This document shows positions 13,386 through 25,710 of a stretch of DNA of 64,000 nt, in pieces. The notes beneath the pieces are model-generated. The model had not been told where the DNA came from, did no database searches, and was given only the letters and a program-made list of their open reading frames with translations. The stretch's first letter is position 1; each line of letters opens with the position of its first letter. A program made the translations under genes and the position numbers. Source of the stretch: Sphagnum magellanicum (Eukaryota; Streptophyta; Sphagnopsida; Sphagnales; Sphagnaceae). Location of the stretch: contig CM038912.1 in the NCBI GenBank assembly GCA_021904315.1, positions 16,083,061-16,147,060 of the forward strand. Direction: 5' to 3'.

Positions 13386-13523
13386 AAGAAAAAATATCAT
13401 TTACAACCAATTTTTGTGATTAAAAATATTCTTTGCAATTGAATTGCATAATGTTGTTTGCAACTAAAAAATATGCAAATGACATTTTTTAATTACAAAA
13501 ATTGATTGCAAACAATTTTTCTT
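13386..13523. mobile_element. MITE-like foldback element, about 138 bp
   Basis: The left half (from AAGAAAAAATATCATTTACA) is the imperfect reverse complement of the right half (ending in CAAACAATTTTTCTT). Arms of roughly 55-60 bp pair over shared words CAATTTTTGTnATTAAAAA and TTTGCA, leaving a short spacer near 13441-13460. It would fold into one long hairpin. No convincing target-site duplication was found. Confidence 0.6.
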
Positions 13524-14130
13524 TAATGAATATATATGTTTTGCTTAATTATACCCATTTGCCCACCCTATTTCTATTGTTTGCACCCATAGTTGGAATG
13601 ATCATGTCAATACAAAATGGGTGATGTTATGATAAATTGAATTATATGTCCTTGGTAATTATGGGATCATGGACACCAAAAAACATGTGGAAAGGAAGTT
13701 GGTGATGTGAGGGCAACATGCTATTTTGATATCATTTCACATTATTTGTGGCAAATCATCATAATCTCAACCTTGAGAAATAAAGATAGTTTGTCATTCT
13801 AAATATAGGTGATTATAGAAATATGGGAGCTGAAAATTAATCCAATTGTGAAATGCATGAAATAAGATGGTTGTTACATGATTAATTGTATGTTTTGTCT
13901 TCAATTTGAAAAAAATAATCCAATTGAAATGATAAGAGGCTCACACTTAAAGATGATAAATTGTTTTTTATGCAACCTTACAAGCTTTAGTGAGGTGGAG
14001 AGGCCCTTCGTTCAAGCTTAAACAACATAGTTCTTGAATGTTGGGTTCATGTAACTGTTTAAAAGTGAACATGCTTCAAGAACAATAATGTCATTCATGA
14101 AAAAAATATTTTTTCATTTAAATTAAATGT
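13524..14130. other. AT-rich spacer, no gene
   Basis: No coding signal. It may be part of the decayed retroelement whose polymerase remnant follows. Confidence 0.4.
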
Positions 14131-14620
14131 TTATGTGTGGGGATTATCATTTGGTGAACAAATGGATGCATTTGGACAAATATGTCATGCTTTTAAAGAA
14201 AATATATCTTTAATGCCTTTAGGGAAAATAAGGTGTTTAATACTTTGGATTTGTGTTATAGGTACCATTAGTTGACATCAAAAGAAGGTGACAAGGTATA
14301 AAACAATTGTTTGAAAGGTTGATTTTAATGAGAATAATTTTATGTAGTAAAGGTGGTTATTACCATTTGGTTTAAATAATGCCCTTTTAAAATTTCAAAA
14401 GGTCGTGGATAGGGTTTTGGTTGGTTTTGCCTTTGCCAATGTTACATTGATAATATTATCATCTTTATTTTGATTCCAATGGAAGATTTATAAGAGGAGT
14501 ATGAAAGATTTAAATAAAGAACATAATTTTAAGTTTATCCAAATAAATGCTGATTATTTTAGATTCAGGTGCGATATTCCAATCGTGTGATTTATCTTAA
14601 TGGATTAAAAGTTCAACAAG
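14131..14620 (+). mobile_element. Ty3/gypsy reverse transcriptase remnant (dead)
   Basis: In one plus-strand frame, 14350-14460 reads LLPFGLNNALLKFQ then VVDRVLVGFAFANV. This is the Ty3/gypsy pattern MPFGLxNAPxxFQ followed by MDxVLxGL. The active-site motif YxDD survives only after a one-base shift, as YIDNIIIF at about 14438-14461, with the second aspartate changed to asparagine. Further downstream words recall the C-terminal palm (a KFIQINADYFRF-like stretch). The element has stops, shifts and a mutated catalytic site, so it is inactive. Confidence 0.75.
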
Positions 14621-15900
14621 CCAAGTTTAAGCCATTCATAAGTTTCATATTTATCAAATGTTAAATGTTAGTTAGTTATAAGCATTATTGGGTTTATATA
14701 ATAATTATTTAAGTTTTGTTAAAAAAACTAATAAGATTATTAAATTTTTATTTCAAGATTTATTAAGGCTCACTTGACAATAAAAGTCATGGCCAAAAAA
14801 ACTTGGGGCCAACTTTGAGCATTTTTTGAGTTGTAAATTGGCCCCAAATTACTAATAAATGTTAGCACATTAGCGTCAATATTTTATTAAATGCTGGAAC
14901 ACCTGCCCCAAGAGTTGCAAATTGGCCTCCTAGATTTTATGGTATTTTCTTTTAGCCTTGGGGCTTCTACAAGGCCATAAATTTTAGCATTTATTAATAA
15001 CTTGGGGCAAATTGAATATAGATGTTAGTCAATTTTTATTATTTTATTTCAATGTTAATAATCATTTTTCTAATAAAGCCAAGAAAATAAGACCATTCAT
15101 ACAATAGGCAATGTTATATAGCACCCCTTCTTTTGATACCCTAATTTGTTTTTGCCATTCACACCAAAAAAATTAAAAAAAAACAATTGTCATTGTTTTT
15201 TTTCTTTTGACAAAGTCCTATCATCATCTCGCCATTTCTCGTTTTTGCTTTTGAAGTTATTTCCTTCTTTTCTTTGTTTTGCACCCCCTCATAATAATAT
15301 AAAATGGCATTTGCCAAATAGATTCATTCTATTAAAATAATCACCCAAAAATTTAGCCAAAAAAATCCAGTAATTAAGCTTTTGCTACTCTAAGTTTTTT
15401 TTAGTAAACAGATCATCAAGGGCTTTCCAATCGTCCTTAATATATAGATATTGGGTTTTTTAAAAAATAAAAAATGAAATGCAAATGCTTTTAGGGTTTA
15501 TTGTTAAATAAATCATCTTTAAAAAAAATGAAATGGAAATAACCTCATTTTATTATTATTAAATGTTTCACCTTTTGTGAAATGAAAACAACTTCATGGT
15601 TTGTTATTAAATAAATCAAGGTTAGTTAGTTAGTTATATATATATATATATAATTACAAATGATTTCTAAATGTTGGTTATAAAATATATTAAGTTAATT
15701 TTTAAAAATATATGAAATGCAATTAACCTCAAGATTTGTTACAATGTAGAATATTTTTTAAATGAAATAATTCATAGAAATTTATTTTAAAACTGGAATT
15801 TCTTAAATGATCGAATAATATTTAGAACAATTTTTTTTATAAAAAAAGTAATTAATAGGGAAATATAACTTGTAATTTGAAAATGGTAATTAATGGTAAT
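14621..15900. other. AT-rich intergenic DNA upstream of the GDI gene
   Basis: No gene seen. It contains a TA dinucleotide run near 15636-15652 and repeats of the phrase ATGAAATGnAAATAACCTCA (about 15475-15740) that suggest a degenerate local duplication. The composition changes sharply at about 15905 to GC-rich, CpG-containing DNA. Confidence 0.4.
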
Positions 15901-16299
15901 TAAGCTTGTGCCCGCCGAACCGTAAAAAGCCGGCTGTACGCCGTAAGGCGCAAAAGTACCTACAATAGGGGTAAAACGCGTCGGTGCCATGGGCCTGGTC
16001 TCTCGGTTTGGGATCTCGATTGAGACCGGCCTCTCGGTTTGGGACGTCGAAGAGACAAAGGGGAAGAAAGGCATTGCTTGCTTGCTCTACTTTGCGTGCT
16101 GATAGCGTAGCAACTCCTTCTGTCTTTCTTCAGGCACTCACCCACGCACCGCGCTTGCTACCCATCTGTCGCCCGCGTCCTTCGTTTTTATACCCGATCT
16201 GCTTCGGAAGGGAACTAGTCAGGTGCATCTCATGAAACCCATTTTTTCGTCAAATGTCTTCATGCACGGAAAATGTCTTTTTATTCCCGTTTCTCTCTT
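15901..16299 (+). promoter_or_regulatory. GC-rich promoter region of the Rab GDI gene
   Basis: CpG-containing block right after the AT desert. It carries an imperfect 31-bp tandem repeat: CTCTCGGTTTGGGA occurs at 16000-16013 and again at 16031-16044, and the first unit is bounded by GGTCTC and GAGACC, an inverted pair. A TATA-like TTTTTATA lies at about 16185-16192. The transcription start cannot be fixed from sequence alone. Confidence 0.4.
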
Positions 16300-16427
16300 G
16301 TAAGTGTTGTGTTTTGTTTTGCTTTGTTCTTTTTTGGAATTTCTGTGGTTTTTTAGGAAATGCTCCCAGTTCCTAAGTTCACATACCTAGCCGCAGGCAA
16401 ACAAAAGTGTTTTATCTCCTTTTTCAG
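16300..16427 (+). other. Probable intron in the 5' leader of the GDI gene
   Basis: A strong donor GTAAGT at 16300 and a pyrimidine tract with acceptor TTTTTCAG ending at 16427 would remove 128 bases from the leader. Leader introns are common in plant housekeeping genes. No transcript is available to confirm it. Confidence 0.35.
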
Positions 16428-16790
16428 ATCTCCGTGAACGCAGCCTGCAGTAGCATCACTACTTTGAGTTTCTCTTTTTCTTCTTCCTCCCGGTCTTTCT
16501 TTCGTTTTCGATCCATCGTCCGTGGTTTTTTGTTTCTGAGGAGCTGCTGTTGTTCATGTTTCGGGTCTTTAAAGAAGACATCCAACATCAGATCCCTCTT
16601 TCGTTTACTGTTTGTTTGCTTTTATTTATGGGTGGGTATCGAGGGCACCGCCGTCTTCGTCTCGTCGTCTTTGCTTTTCAAGGGTGTTCGGAAAAGGGGG
16701 GGCTTAAGGGAAGGTCTTGGGTGTCTCTGGATGCTCTGATGTTTGCAGATCTTTCTTCTAGGATTTGGAGCGAGAGAGAGAGGAGTCAAA

Positions 16791-19700
16791 ATGGATGAAG
16801 AGTACGATGTGATCGTTTTAGGCACAGGCCTCAAGGAATGCATTCTTAGCGGGCTCCTTTCTGTGGATCGCCTCAAGGTTGGTGCCCATCCCCCCTTTTT
16901 CTTGGGGTACATGAGAGAATACGGAGTTGTGTTGGAGGGGACAGACAGCGATGCCCATTCGAAAGTGATCCACAAACAGTGAGTGAGGGACATGGAAAAT
17001 TTTATGTGCCCACATGTTAGAGGAACCCCATAATCGATTGTGGACTCTTAATAAGCTGCTGCGAAGGTTGCAGGAAAAAAGATACTGTTAATCATTTAGG
17101 AGGCTTTTGTAAAATGGGTTGTTTCTGCAAGGGAATTCTCATTTCTGAAGGTAAGTTTTGCAATTAATTCATTGATGACGAGTTTCTGGAGCCTTGAGAA
17201 ATTACCGACATTTTTTAGAAGTCTTGAGAGCTGGAACATACAACTTCGGGTTTGAATTGTTAGCATTTGAGTGACTCACCAACTATTGGTTCAGGTAGAT
17301 GGGGAGGTTTTTGACCTTTTTCAGTTTTTGTCTCATGGAACCACAGTTTTCTTCTTTTCTGTAGGTTTTGCATATGGATAGGAATGACTATTATGGAGGA
17401 GCATCAGCATCCCTCACTCTGAACCAGGTGTGTATGTAATGTTTGGAACATTATCCTCCTAATAGGTTATGTTGACATTATTGTTCCTTTGCATCCATGG
17501 TCCAAAGTATGTGTTGCTTTTCCCCGTCCTAATCAACAGCTAATTATGTGGTGAACGTGGCATAGCTTTGGGCGAAGTATAGGGGTACAGAGAAGCCTCC
17601 ACCATTTCTTGGATCGAGCAAAGAGTACAACGTGGACATGGTTCCAAAGGTGCACAATGTTCTTCTTTTTGGGTTTTTTCATCTCAGATGTTTGCACCTT
17701 CACCTGAATGCACAGCAAAAAGATATGTGTCTGTGTCTCAATATTTCCTTTCACCATGGAGAGGTTTTTTGAAGGAATGCACAGAATAAGAAAAAATTGG
17801 AGATTTTTTTTACCACCATCCTAGAGATAGGTCAAGTGAGGTGCAGTGAAAGTGAGGAACATGGGTTGGTGTGCTTTGATGAAGAGCCTAATCTGCTGCT
17901 GGAGGTGGTGGCCATCCACAATCACATGACAGGTTTTTAATGCAAAGTTATTTGTTTTCAGTTTATGATGGCAAATGGTGCACTTGTGCGAATTCTCATC
18001 CACACAGATGTCACAAAGTATTTGCTGTTCAAGGCAGTGGATGGCAGCTATGTATACAAACAGGGAAAGGTATGCTTCCACCAACTTTGTAAATACTTCT
18101 TGGAAAGTAGGCTGAGTTTCAACCGGACTGTAAACTTCATTCTGTTGGCCTACTTTTGGTGGTTCTGTCAAGTATTCTTTGTGCTCCTCCCAGCATCTTA
18201 CAGACTTGTATTGGGTTGATTGCAAGTCCCTTGCTGCAGTCAAGCAACACATGGAAAGTTTTTTTCCTGAATTGCAAGAAATTGTTTTGTCGTCTAACCG
18301 GTATGGCTAATGGATTTCACAGGTTTACAAGGTTCCAGCAACAGATGTGGAGGCCCTGAAGTCACCCCTCATGGGTTTATTTGAGAAACGCCGTGCTCGC
18401 AAGTTTTTCATTTATGTTCAGAACTATGAGGAGGATGATCCCAGAACTCATGAAGGATTGGACCTTAATAGAGTAACAACCAAAGAGCTCTTTGCGTAAG
18501 AACCTTGCTTGCATTTCAAGTTCTCATCATCTATGTGTTCAGTTTCAGTGTCATAGCCTGACATCTTTGGCATCTCAAGCTTGACATGTGCACCAAAACC
18601 AAATGTGGATTCTCTTTTTTGTCTCTTGCAGGAAGTATGGAGTAGATGAGAATACGATCGATTTTATAGGCCATTCCTTGGCACTGCACCGTGATGACCA
18701 CTATCTAGGGGAACCTGCCCTGGAAACAGTGAAGAAAGTGAAGGTAACCCCAGGCTTGACTCTAACACTTGGCTAACCATTTTTCTGATTCAGGTGGTGG
18801 AAATTCAATGCCGTGGTTGTGTTGACTGTTATACTTTGGCTGCAAATTTTATAAGAGTGCTTAAATGTTTATCCAGGGTATTGCAGACCCTAATAAGCAA
18901 AACTGATGGTAACCAATATGTTCTTCTCAAGTTTCTGATATTTCTCAAACATTTTTTTTCTTTATGCAGCTGTATGCAGAGTCTATGGCACGTTTCCAGG
19001 GAGGCTCACCTTATATCTACCCGTTGTATGGACTTGGCGAGCTTCCACAGGTCTTTTGGACTTGCATTGTATCTGTATTTAAAGTGTTGTATGAACCTTT
19101 TCCTGCTTCCTAAATTTTTCTGTTGAAAGAGGTAGTCCAGGGAATGTGTGATGTTAAAGGTGGTTATCAACTTTGTGTATTTTCAGGCATTTGCTCGACT
19201 TAGTGCAGTCTATGGTGGAACATACATGCTTGCCAAGCCTGAGTGTAAGGTATGTGATATTTTGTGTACCTTCCTCTTTTCCTTTTTCTGTCACTCTGTC
19301 CTTTGTTAAGGCTGGATGCTCAAAGAAGGTTCTGTGATTGCATGTCTAAAGGACAGCAGAGTCTTAGTCTGTGTAGTCAAAGAGCCAAAATGATCACTGA
19401 CAGCATCAACTTGTACACACAAGGGAAGACTCACATATGTGGGCACAGAAGCCACAAGAGGATTGTTGTGCCAACCCCACACTTTCCTTCTAAATTACAG
19501 TACATCTTCTAAAGGTTCAAAACCCCAAGAAGATTATCGGGCCACACCTGCACTTTGCCAGTAAATCTTGGCATTTGTCTCCAAGGATCTGCACTAAAAA
19601 GATGAGTTTTTTTGGCCTAGCTGCATTGTAACCACTAACCATCACACAGTTGGTCCAAGAGCTGATTGCACACAGAATTCCATTTTCTGCATTGTTTTTT

Positions 19701-22282
19701 CTGTGTGGTGATGCAACTCTCAGATCCCTGGTTACGCCATTGGTGGTTGGGATTTACCACAAATGGTGTCCCTATCGATGCAATCCACTACATAAGTAAA
19801 CCCTTAACTAAGGTGATGGTTAATTTTTTGTGCCACAAGCTTCCTAGCTCAAATTGGGAGGTTTTTTCATATTCTGAAGAGTAAAGGTTGCTCTTCTAGG
19901 TTTCTGCTCAGTTGAAGCAGAGGCTTATTAAACAAACAGAGATTTCTGTATGGTGTTTCTGACTTCCAAATCTTGAAAATCATTATTTGAATGGCTTGTT
20001 AGTCCTAAGTAGGGTTCTCCCTAAAACTCACTGTGACCTCTTAAAGAGAAGTTCACCTTTATCTTGTTTATCTTACTTTTCTTTCTCTTCTTTTCAACCT
20101 CAATCTTCCCCTTCTCTCTTGGTTTTTATTGAGCTAGCTAGTATTATGACTGATTATACCCATTACCAGTGGTCTTGTGACAAAGGCATCACAAGCTCCA
20201 GTAGCTGACTTTGTCAGCAAGGATTTTCTTTGTAGTTGGTCACCACCATACATGCTTAACATGAATATCTCTGGAACATGGATGTGATTCTTACTGTTCA
20301 AACCAGTTTGCACGTTTTTATTTTTTCCTGTTTCCTCTTTTCTTTTGATTTGGGGTTTTATTTTGTGTGATCTTAAACCTCTAGAACTTTGTCAATTCTA
20401 TTCAAGTTTAGATATGGAAAAGCTCCTCAGTACTTTTTGAAAATGCACTTTGCAATTGAGGTGGTCTTTGATTTAGGGTGCAACCTTTGAATAGGTCACT
20501 GGCAACAGATCAAGCCTATCACACAGGGTTTGATTGGCAGTTAGATGGAACAAACTAATGTGAACCCAGAAACTTGGGTTGTGGACAGCATCCATGAAAT
20601 TGTCCAGATTTCTTTACATTCTGCCCCTGGGATTGATCCCTTAAGACTCTTTATAGATTCTGCATAGAACCTTTTGTAATTGACGGTGCATGATCCTGGT
20701 CTCCGGGACTTGTGTTCACAATATTCTAGAAGTAATTCTGACTGTCCTTAATCCCTTGATTTATTTGTGGGGTTTTCCTGTGGAATTTCAGGTTGAGTTT
20801 GATGAGATGGGAAAAGTGACAGGGGTGACATCTGAGGGTGAGACGGTTAAAGCTCCAAAAGTGGTCTGTGATCCTTCTTATCTGCCCAACAAGGTACAAA
20901 TGTTTCCTTTTGTACACATCCAGACAGGCGCAAGCAGTTGCTTATATTCTTCTTTACTGTTGTTCTCATGTTGTTCTCGTGTTCTTTTCATTGCTTCCCT
21001 GCAAATGCATGCTCTTCTATATACTCAAAATGTTCACTTTGCTTCATTTGCTGAATGAAAAGATGTCCTACCATTGTAAAGTGTCTGCGGAAGGCTGGAT
21101 TGCTGAAGTTTCAATTTGTAAACAACAGGTTAGAAAGGTAGGTAAGGTGGTGCGGGCAATCTGCTTCATGAGCCATCCCATTCCAAACACTGGAGATTCA
21201 GACTCTGTGCAGATAATTCTGCCCCAAAAGCAACTTGGCCGCAGATCTGACATGTAAGGATACAATCTGTTAATCCGGCTCCCTGGAAGTTTCAATGTTA
21301 GTGGTTTGTTTTTCCATTATTTCTGGATGTCTTTATATGTTGCACCTGCAAAGGACAGATCTTGGGCTGATTGTTTGGGCTCTCTCTACATCTGGGAGGT
21401 GTAGTAACAGTCTACAAGAATGTTGGAATGAAAATTGCATAGAAATATGTATCTTTGTGTTTCTGTGAGCTTGAATTTTTTAAAACCTTGGTTTTGTCTA
21501 TTGAGTTTACAATGGTCTTGAGCAAGGGGCAGCAGATAATTTTGATCCAGCATTTTGTGGAATGTAAACCAAAAGATTGCTTGAATCAGTCAACAGTGGA
21601 TTGAAAGTGCTCTCTGTCAGGTATGTGTTTTGTTGCTCCCACTCGCACAATGTGGCACCAAAGGGCAAGTACATTGCCTTTGTATCTGCATCAGTGGAGA
21701 CTGAAACCCCTGAGGCTGAGCTGGAACCGGGACTTGCATTACTTGGACCAATTGATGAGAAGATATTGGATGTGTATGATCAGTACGAACCTGTCAATGA
21801 TTCAACACTCGACAATTGCTTCATCTCCAAGGTAAGACCCCATAGATATATCTATTTCACGAGTGTATTGAAGTAATGTTAGTGTATTTTTTAAGAAGGA
21901 ATGCTTAATGATCCACATTTTTGAACTCATGGTTGCAGAGTTATGACCCAACAACACATTTTGAAACAACAGTACAGGATGTGCTGAAAATGTACACCAA
22001 AATCACTGGCAAGGTATGTGTCATGGTAGGCGATAACTGGCATAAGCTTATTCAACAAAGAAGATGACATCATGGGATTTGTGTGATAATTTCAGGCTCC
22101 GTGCAGGATGTAAATAGCTGGATATTTGGCTGATGAAGAAGGGACAAAGACCACTGTCAGATTTGATTATTTTGTGAAACTGACACAAGAGTTATCAGCA
22201 TTGATTCTTTCTACTGAAATTATATGTGCAGGTTCTGGATTTGAGTGTGGATCTGAGTGCAGCCAGTGCTGCAGAGGAGTAG
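16791..22282 (+). CDS. GDI: Rab GDP-dissociation inhibitor (Rab GDI), complete, 13 exons
   Basis: Cytosolic chaperone that extracts prenylated GDP-bound Rab GTPases from membranes and recycles them for vesicle traffic. Exons: 16791-16877, 17365-17427, 17566-17649, 17962-18069, 18323-18495, 18632-18743, 18970-19050, 19187-19249, 20792-20893, 21129-21253, 21621-21831, 21939-22013 and 22232-22282 (stop TAG). All borders are GT-AG, and phases close exactly to 444 codons, the usual plant GDI length. The N-terminus [20 protein letters not shown] is the conserved dinucleotide-fold region, followed by MDRNDYYGG. The Rab-binding/SCR3 region reads [20 protein letters not shown], and the C-terminus ends in [13 protein letters not shown] as in other plant GDIs. 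It lacks the long insert of Rab escort proteins (REP). Intron 8 is the longest (1,542 bases). No disabling change is seen, so the gene should be functional. Confidence 0.97.
19250..20791 (+). other. Long intron 8 of the GDI gene
   Basis: 1,542 bases between exons 8 and 9 with donor GTATGT and acceptor TTTCAG. I saw no nested gene. Composition resembles the other GDI introns (T-rich, moderately GC) rather than the transposon desert. Confidence 0.85.
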
Positions 22283-23200
22283 TAAGTCTGCAATAGACAA
22301 GAAGGCAAGTGGGTCTGGTCATGGATTTTAAAATGGGAGTAAATAGAAATTGGCAACATGCACCTAGTAGCACTACTATGGCATCACGTCACATGCATAG
22401 TAGTGATGTGGCACAATCGGAATCCTTACACAATGTGAGGCTTGTGGACACAGATGTGCCCAATATCTAGTGCATTACATGACATTGTCCTCTAGCTTGC
22501 ACGTTGATGGTTTTAACAGGTACTGCTAAAGAGAATGCCGCTATTGTGTTGTTCTCTTGGGTTGAAGCCTGTGATGAAATTGCAAAATCTAATTTGGAGT
22601 TCTCAGTATGTGTTTGGTGCACAGGTAGTAGTGATAGGGTGCTGACTAATTTAGTACTTCTACTGCTAAGGTGTCCACATGTCAAGAAAATAAGTCTATA
22701 TTCTCTTGTAGTTGTGTCTGTGAATTTGTATTTGGAAGTCTTTAATTTGTCTCTTTACACTTGTTGATGGCTGGCAATGTATTAGCCAAAGATTATTGAC
22801 AGAACATAAACTGGGGTTTTAGTTTGTCTCACTCTTTTAAAATGTAGTATTTGCTTCTAGGTCCAAACTGGGTGCAATTTAGGGTTTTGGGTTCCTTCAC
22901 ATCTCAAGTTCTTATAAGGATCAAGTTTGAACTTCAAACAAACAAGCAGTGTCTCTGAGACTTGACTTTTCAATGAAATGGGAGTGAAGAAGGAAAATTT
23001 GAAAATGAATTGATATTTTAGGGCTCCAATTGCTAGTAGAGAAATAAAGTAGTAAATATCAGAGATTGTGTCGATCATTTGGTTTTCAGTATGTAGCTGG
23101 AAAGGATGATTAAAGGTTTGTGTGTGAATGTAGTAATGTTGTAGGTTTGTATTGAAAGTTATTATAATGTATTTAGCCATGAATGTATGTTCAATGTGAA
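22283..23200 (+). other. 3' region of the GDI gene
   Basis: Genic-type composition continues for several hundred bases after the stop. An AATAAA hexamer at 23043-23048 is one candidate poly(A) signal, but plant signals are degenerate and the true end is unknown. Confidence 0.35.
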
Positions 23201-23300
23201 TGTTTTATATAATGATAATGTCATAAAGCTTTCTTGCAGTAACACTACCATTTCCTCCAATAAGCAATGATGTGTGAATATGTTGTATTGTCTGTGAATG

Positions 23301-23372
23301 ATGCATGATGCAATACTCTATGAAGATGGGTTGAAATGCATGATATTATATTCTATGAAGATGGGTTGTAAT
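23301..23372. repeat. Two-copy tandem repeat of about 35 bp
   Basis: ATGCATGAT...CTATGAAGATGGGTTG occurs twice in a row, starting at 23301 and 23336, with a few differences. It lies downstream of the GDI gene. Confidence 0.7.
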
Positions 23373-25560
23373 GTGATTTGTTTAACATGATGTGTGAGTT
23401 GTTTTCAAATTGTAATGAGCCTTAAGCTATCATGTTAGTGTGGTGTAAAGATAAGTTTGACATGTGTCAAGGTGACTAATTAACTCTTTAATCTTGTGCC
23501 TATATCACCCTTTGAACAAAGGTCCAAAAAGCTATAGATTTTCTTTGTTTATGTGATAGTTTTGTGTATGTTGATCCATTTTTATCAACAATAGTAAGGA
23601 CAAATGTCAAATAATCAAGTGTTTATCCTTGTGTTTGGTGTATGGTTTGAGTTGCAAACTATTGGATATGAAATTGTATTCTTATTATAATATGGGTAAA
23701 CTTGGAAACAATTTGGGTCTCATTCAAAATGAGTTCTTTTAGTGTCCACAAAAAGGATGTACTTCAAGGGTATAAAATGATTTTTTTTTTTTGGTTTTGG
23801 TGAATTAAACATTTTTAGAGTTATCAAACATAATTTGTATTTCTTAATCATTTAATTTATTAAAATGTTGACATGTTCCATTTGTACCATTCATTAGATA
23901 GTTGTGTGTTGCATAATTATCAATACAAATTTGAAATAACATAATTTTAAAAACTGAACTTCAAAACATAATCGAATAGCGAAATTTGGATTTGTAAACA
24001 TGAATTAGGACATATGTTGTTTATCTTGTTTATATAATACATGTACATTTCATATCTATTGCATCAAGACAAATTTGTTGCATTTAAACCAATGTTATGT
24101 AGGTATAGGGGTAGAACAAAGTACCAATTCAAGTATAAGCCCTAATTTTTTTTTTAAATACCAATTTAGTATAAGGTCTTGCCAATACTTATACTCATAT
24201 CAAACCAACTTATATCCTGACTATACATATTAGCTTGGTCTTGGCATCCATTATATTGCAATTGGTATTCAAACTTAAGGTTTTTTTAAAAAGTTACACC
24301 TAGCTCTTGGGTATTGTCTTTGATACTTAGAAATTTGTTTCGTAATGTGCAATTGAGTCCTATATATTTCTCATTAAGGTTAGGTGATTAGTAATGAGGA
24401 AAGGGGCGAAGTTGTGAAGTGCAATGCATAGTACCCTTGAGTAATGAGGAAGAAGATTGTCAATGAGCTTCATTGAAAAGCTTGAAATTTAATCTATTGG
24501 TCCATTTGAATCTTTTTTATTGTTGTGAAAACATACCAAGATTGAGGTTGATACACCCTAAGTATCAAGTTAAAAAAACCAAAATTGATACTAAATTTTG
24601 CATTCACAATCACATTTTTGGATTTGATACCAAATTTATACCTCTTGTAGCCATGTTAGTTACAAACATAAACTCCACCTTGACATTATATACACATTAG
24701 GACTAGTTTGGTATGTGTAAATTCCGATAGTCACACAACATTGGTTTAAACCTTTGTTTTATTGGTTTAAATTTTATATAAAACAAATATGGAAAATATG
24801 GATCATTTGATGGGATTCAAAGACATTGGTTATTTATGGTATTAATGTCATGTTGTGACGATGTGTGGCAATTTGGAAGTGATTCAAAATATCAATGAAT
24901 GTTTTGATGGATTGTTGTGTTCAATTTGTAATACTTGATGTGCTTGAACCAAAATTTTGATTCTAACCTATCAAGGTTTTTAGTATTGATTCTCAAAATT
25001 CCTATGTCATGAATTTGATTGAACTTGATAAAAATATCAAATGGCAATGATGTCAAGATTTCCAAAGAACTAGTTTTATATTTGTTGAAATTGTATAATT
25101 CGAAAAATGAAAAATACACCTCTAAATGCACAACAAATGTCAACACGATTAGTTTTGTGTATTGAATTACACTAAGCATATAAAACATTCAAGTTTTAAC
25201 CCATCACATTTGTTTAAAATGTGCATTCATGTGAAGACATTACTTTGTGATTCCACATATGTAATTTTCCCGTCAATAATTCAACAAAATATCAAATGAC
25301 TTTTATTTTTAATTAGTAATAACCTTGTTGAATTTAGGGTTGTCACATATGACACATGACGCATCATTTTTGCATCAATTGTCAAATTGGCATCCATTCA
25401 AACACATTAGTTTGTTCATTAGTCTCAATGCACATTAGGACATTGACACAGTAAAATGTTCCATAATAATTTTTATTGTTGATGTTTATTTATTGCACAT
25501 AAAAAATTACACACATTGAAAGACTAACCCTTGTGTATGATGCTAGTCATAACTAGTTTC
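23373..25560. other. AT-rich intergenic DNA, no gene recognised
   Basis: No coding signal. Short open frames (24473-24700, 24892-25188) are AT-rich and match no family I know. A poly-T run lies near 23780. Confidence 0.4.
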
Positions 25561-25710
25561 GTTGCCCTATATATGGTCAACCTAATTACCTACAATAATC
25601 CTAGCCCCATAGGTAGGTCCTTCTCTAGGTAGGTTTTATATAGGTTCTTAAGTAGCCTTTTAAATAGGTCTCTAAGCAACCCTCCATGTAAGCCCTAAGA
25701 ATTTTCAAAG
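25561..25710. repeat. CCTA/TAGGTAGGT-rich repeat, copy 1
   Basis: The stretch is dense in CCTAG, ATAGGTAGGT and TAGGT words (TAGCCCCATAGGTAGGT, CTCTAGGTAGGTTTTATATAGG). The reverse complement of about 31190-31300 has a matching start (TAGCCCCTAGGTAGGT) and a matching GCAACCC...GGGCTT/AAGCCC segment. The two copies are therefore in inverted orientation. Confidence 0.4.

Noticed and set aside
16407..16739. 110-codon frame in the GDI leader as a separate gene
   Set aside because: Serine/phenylalanine-rich translation of a T-rich leader with a probable intron; it ends before the GDI start and resembles no protein.
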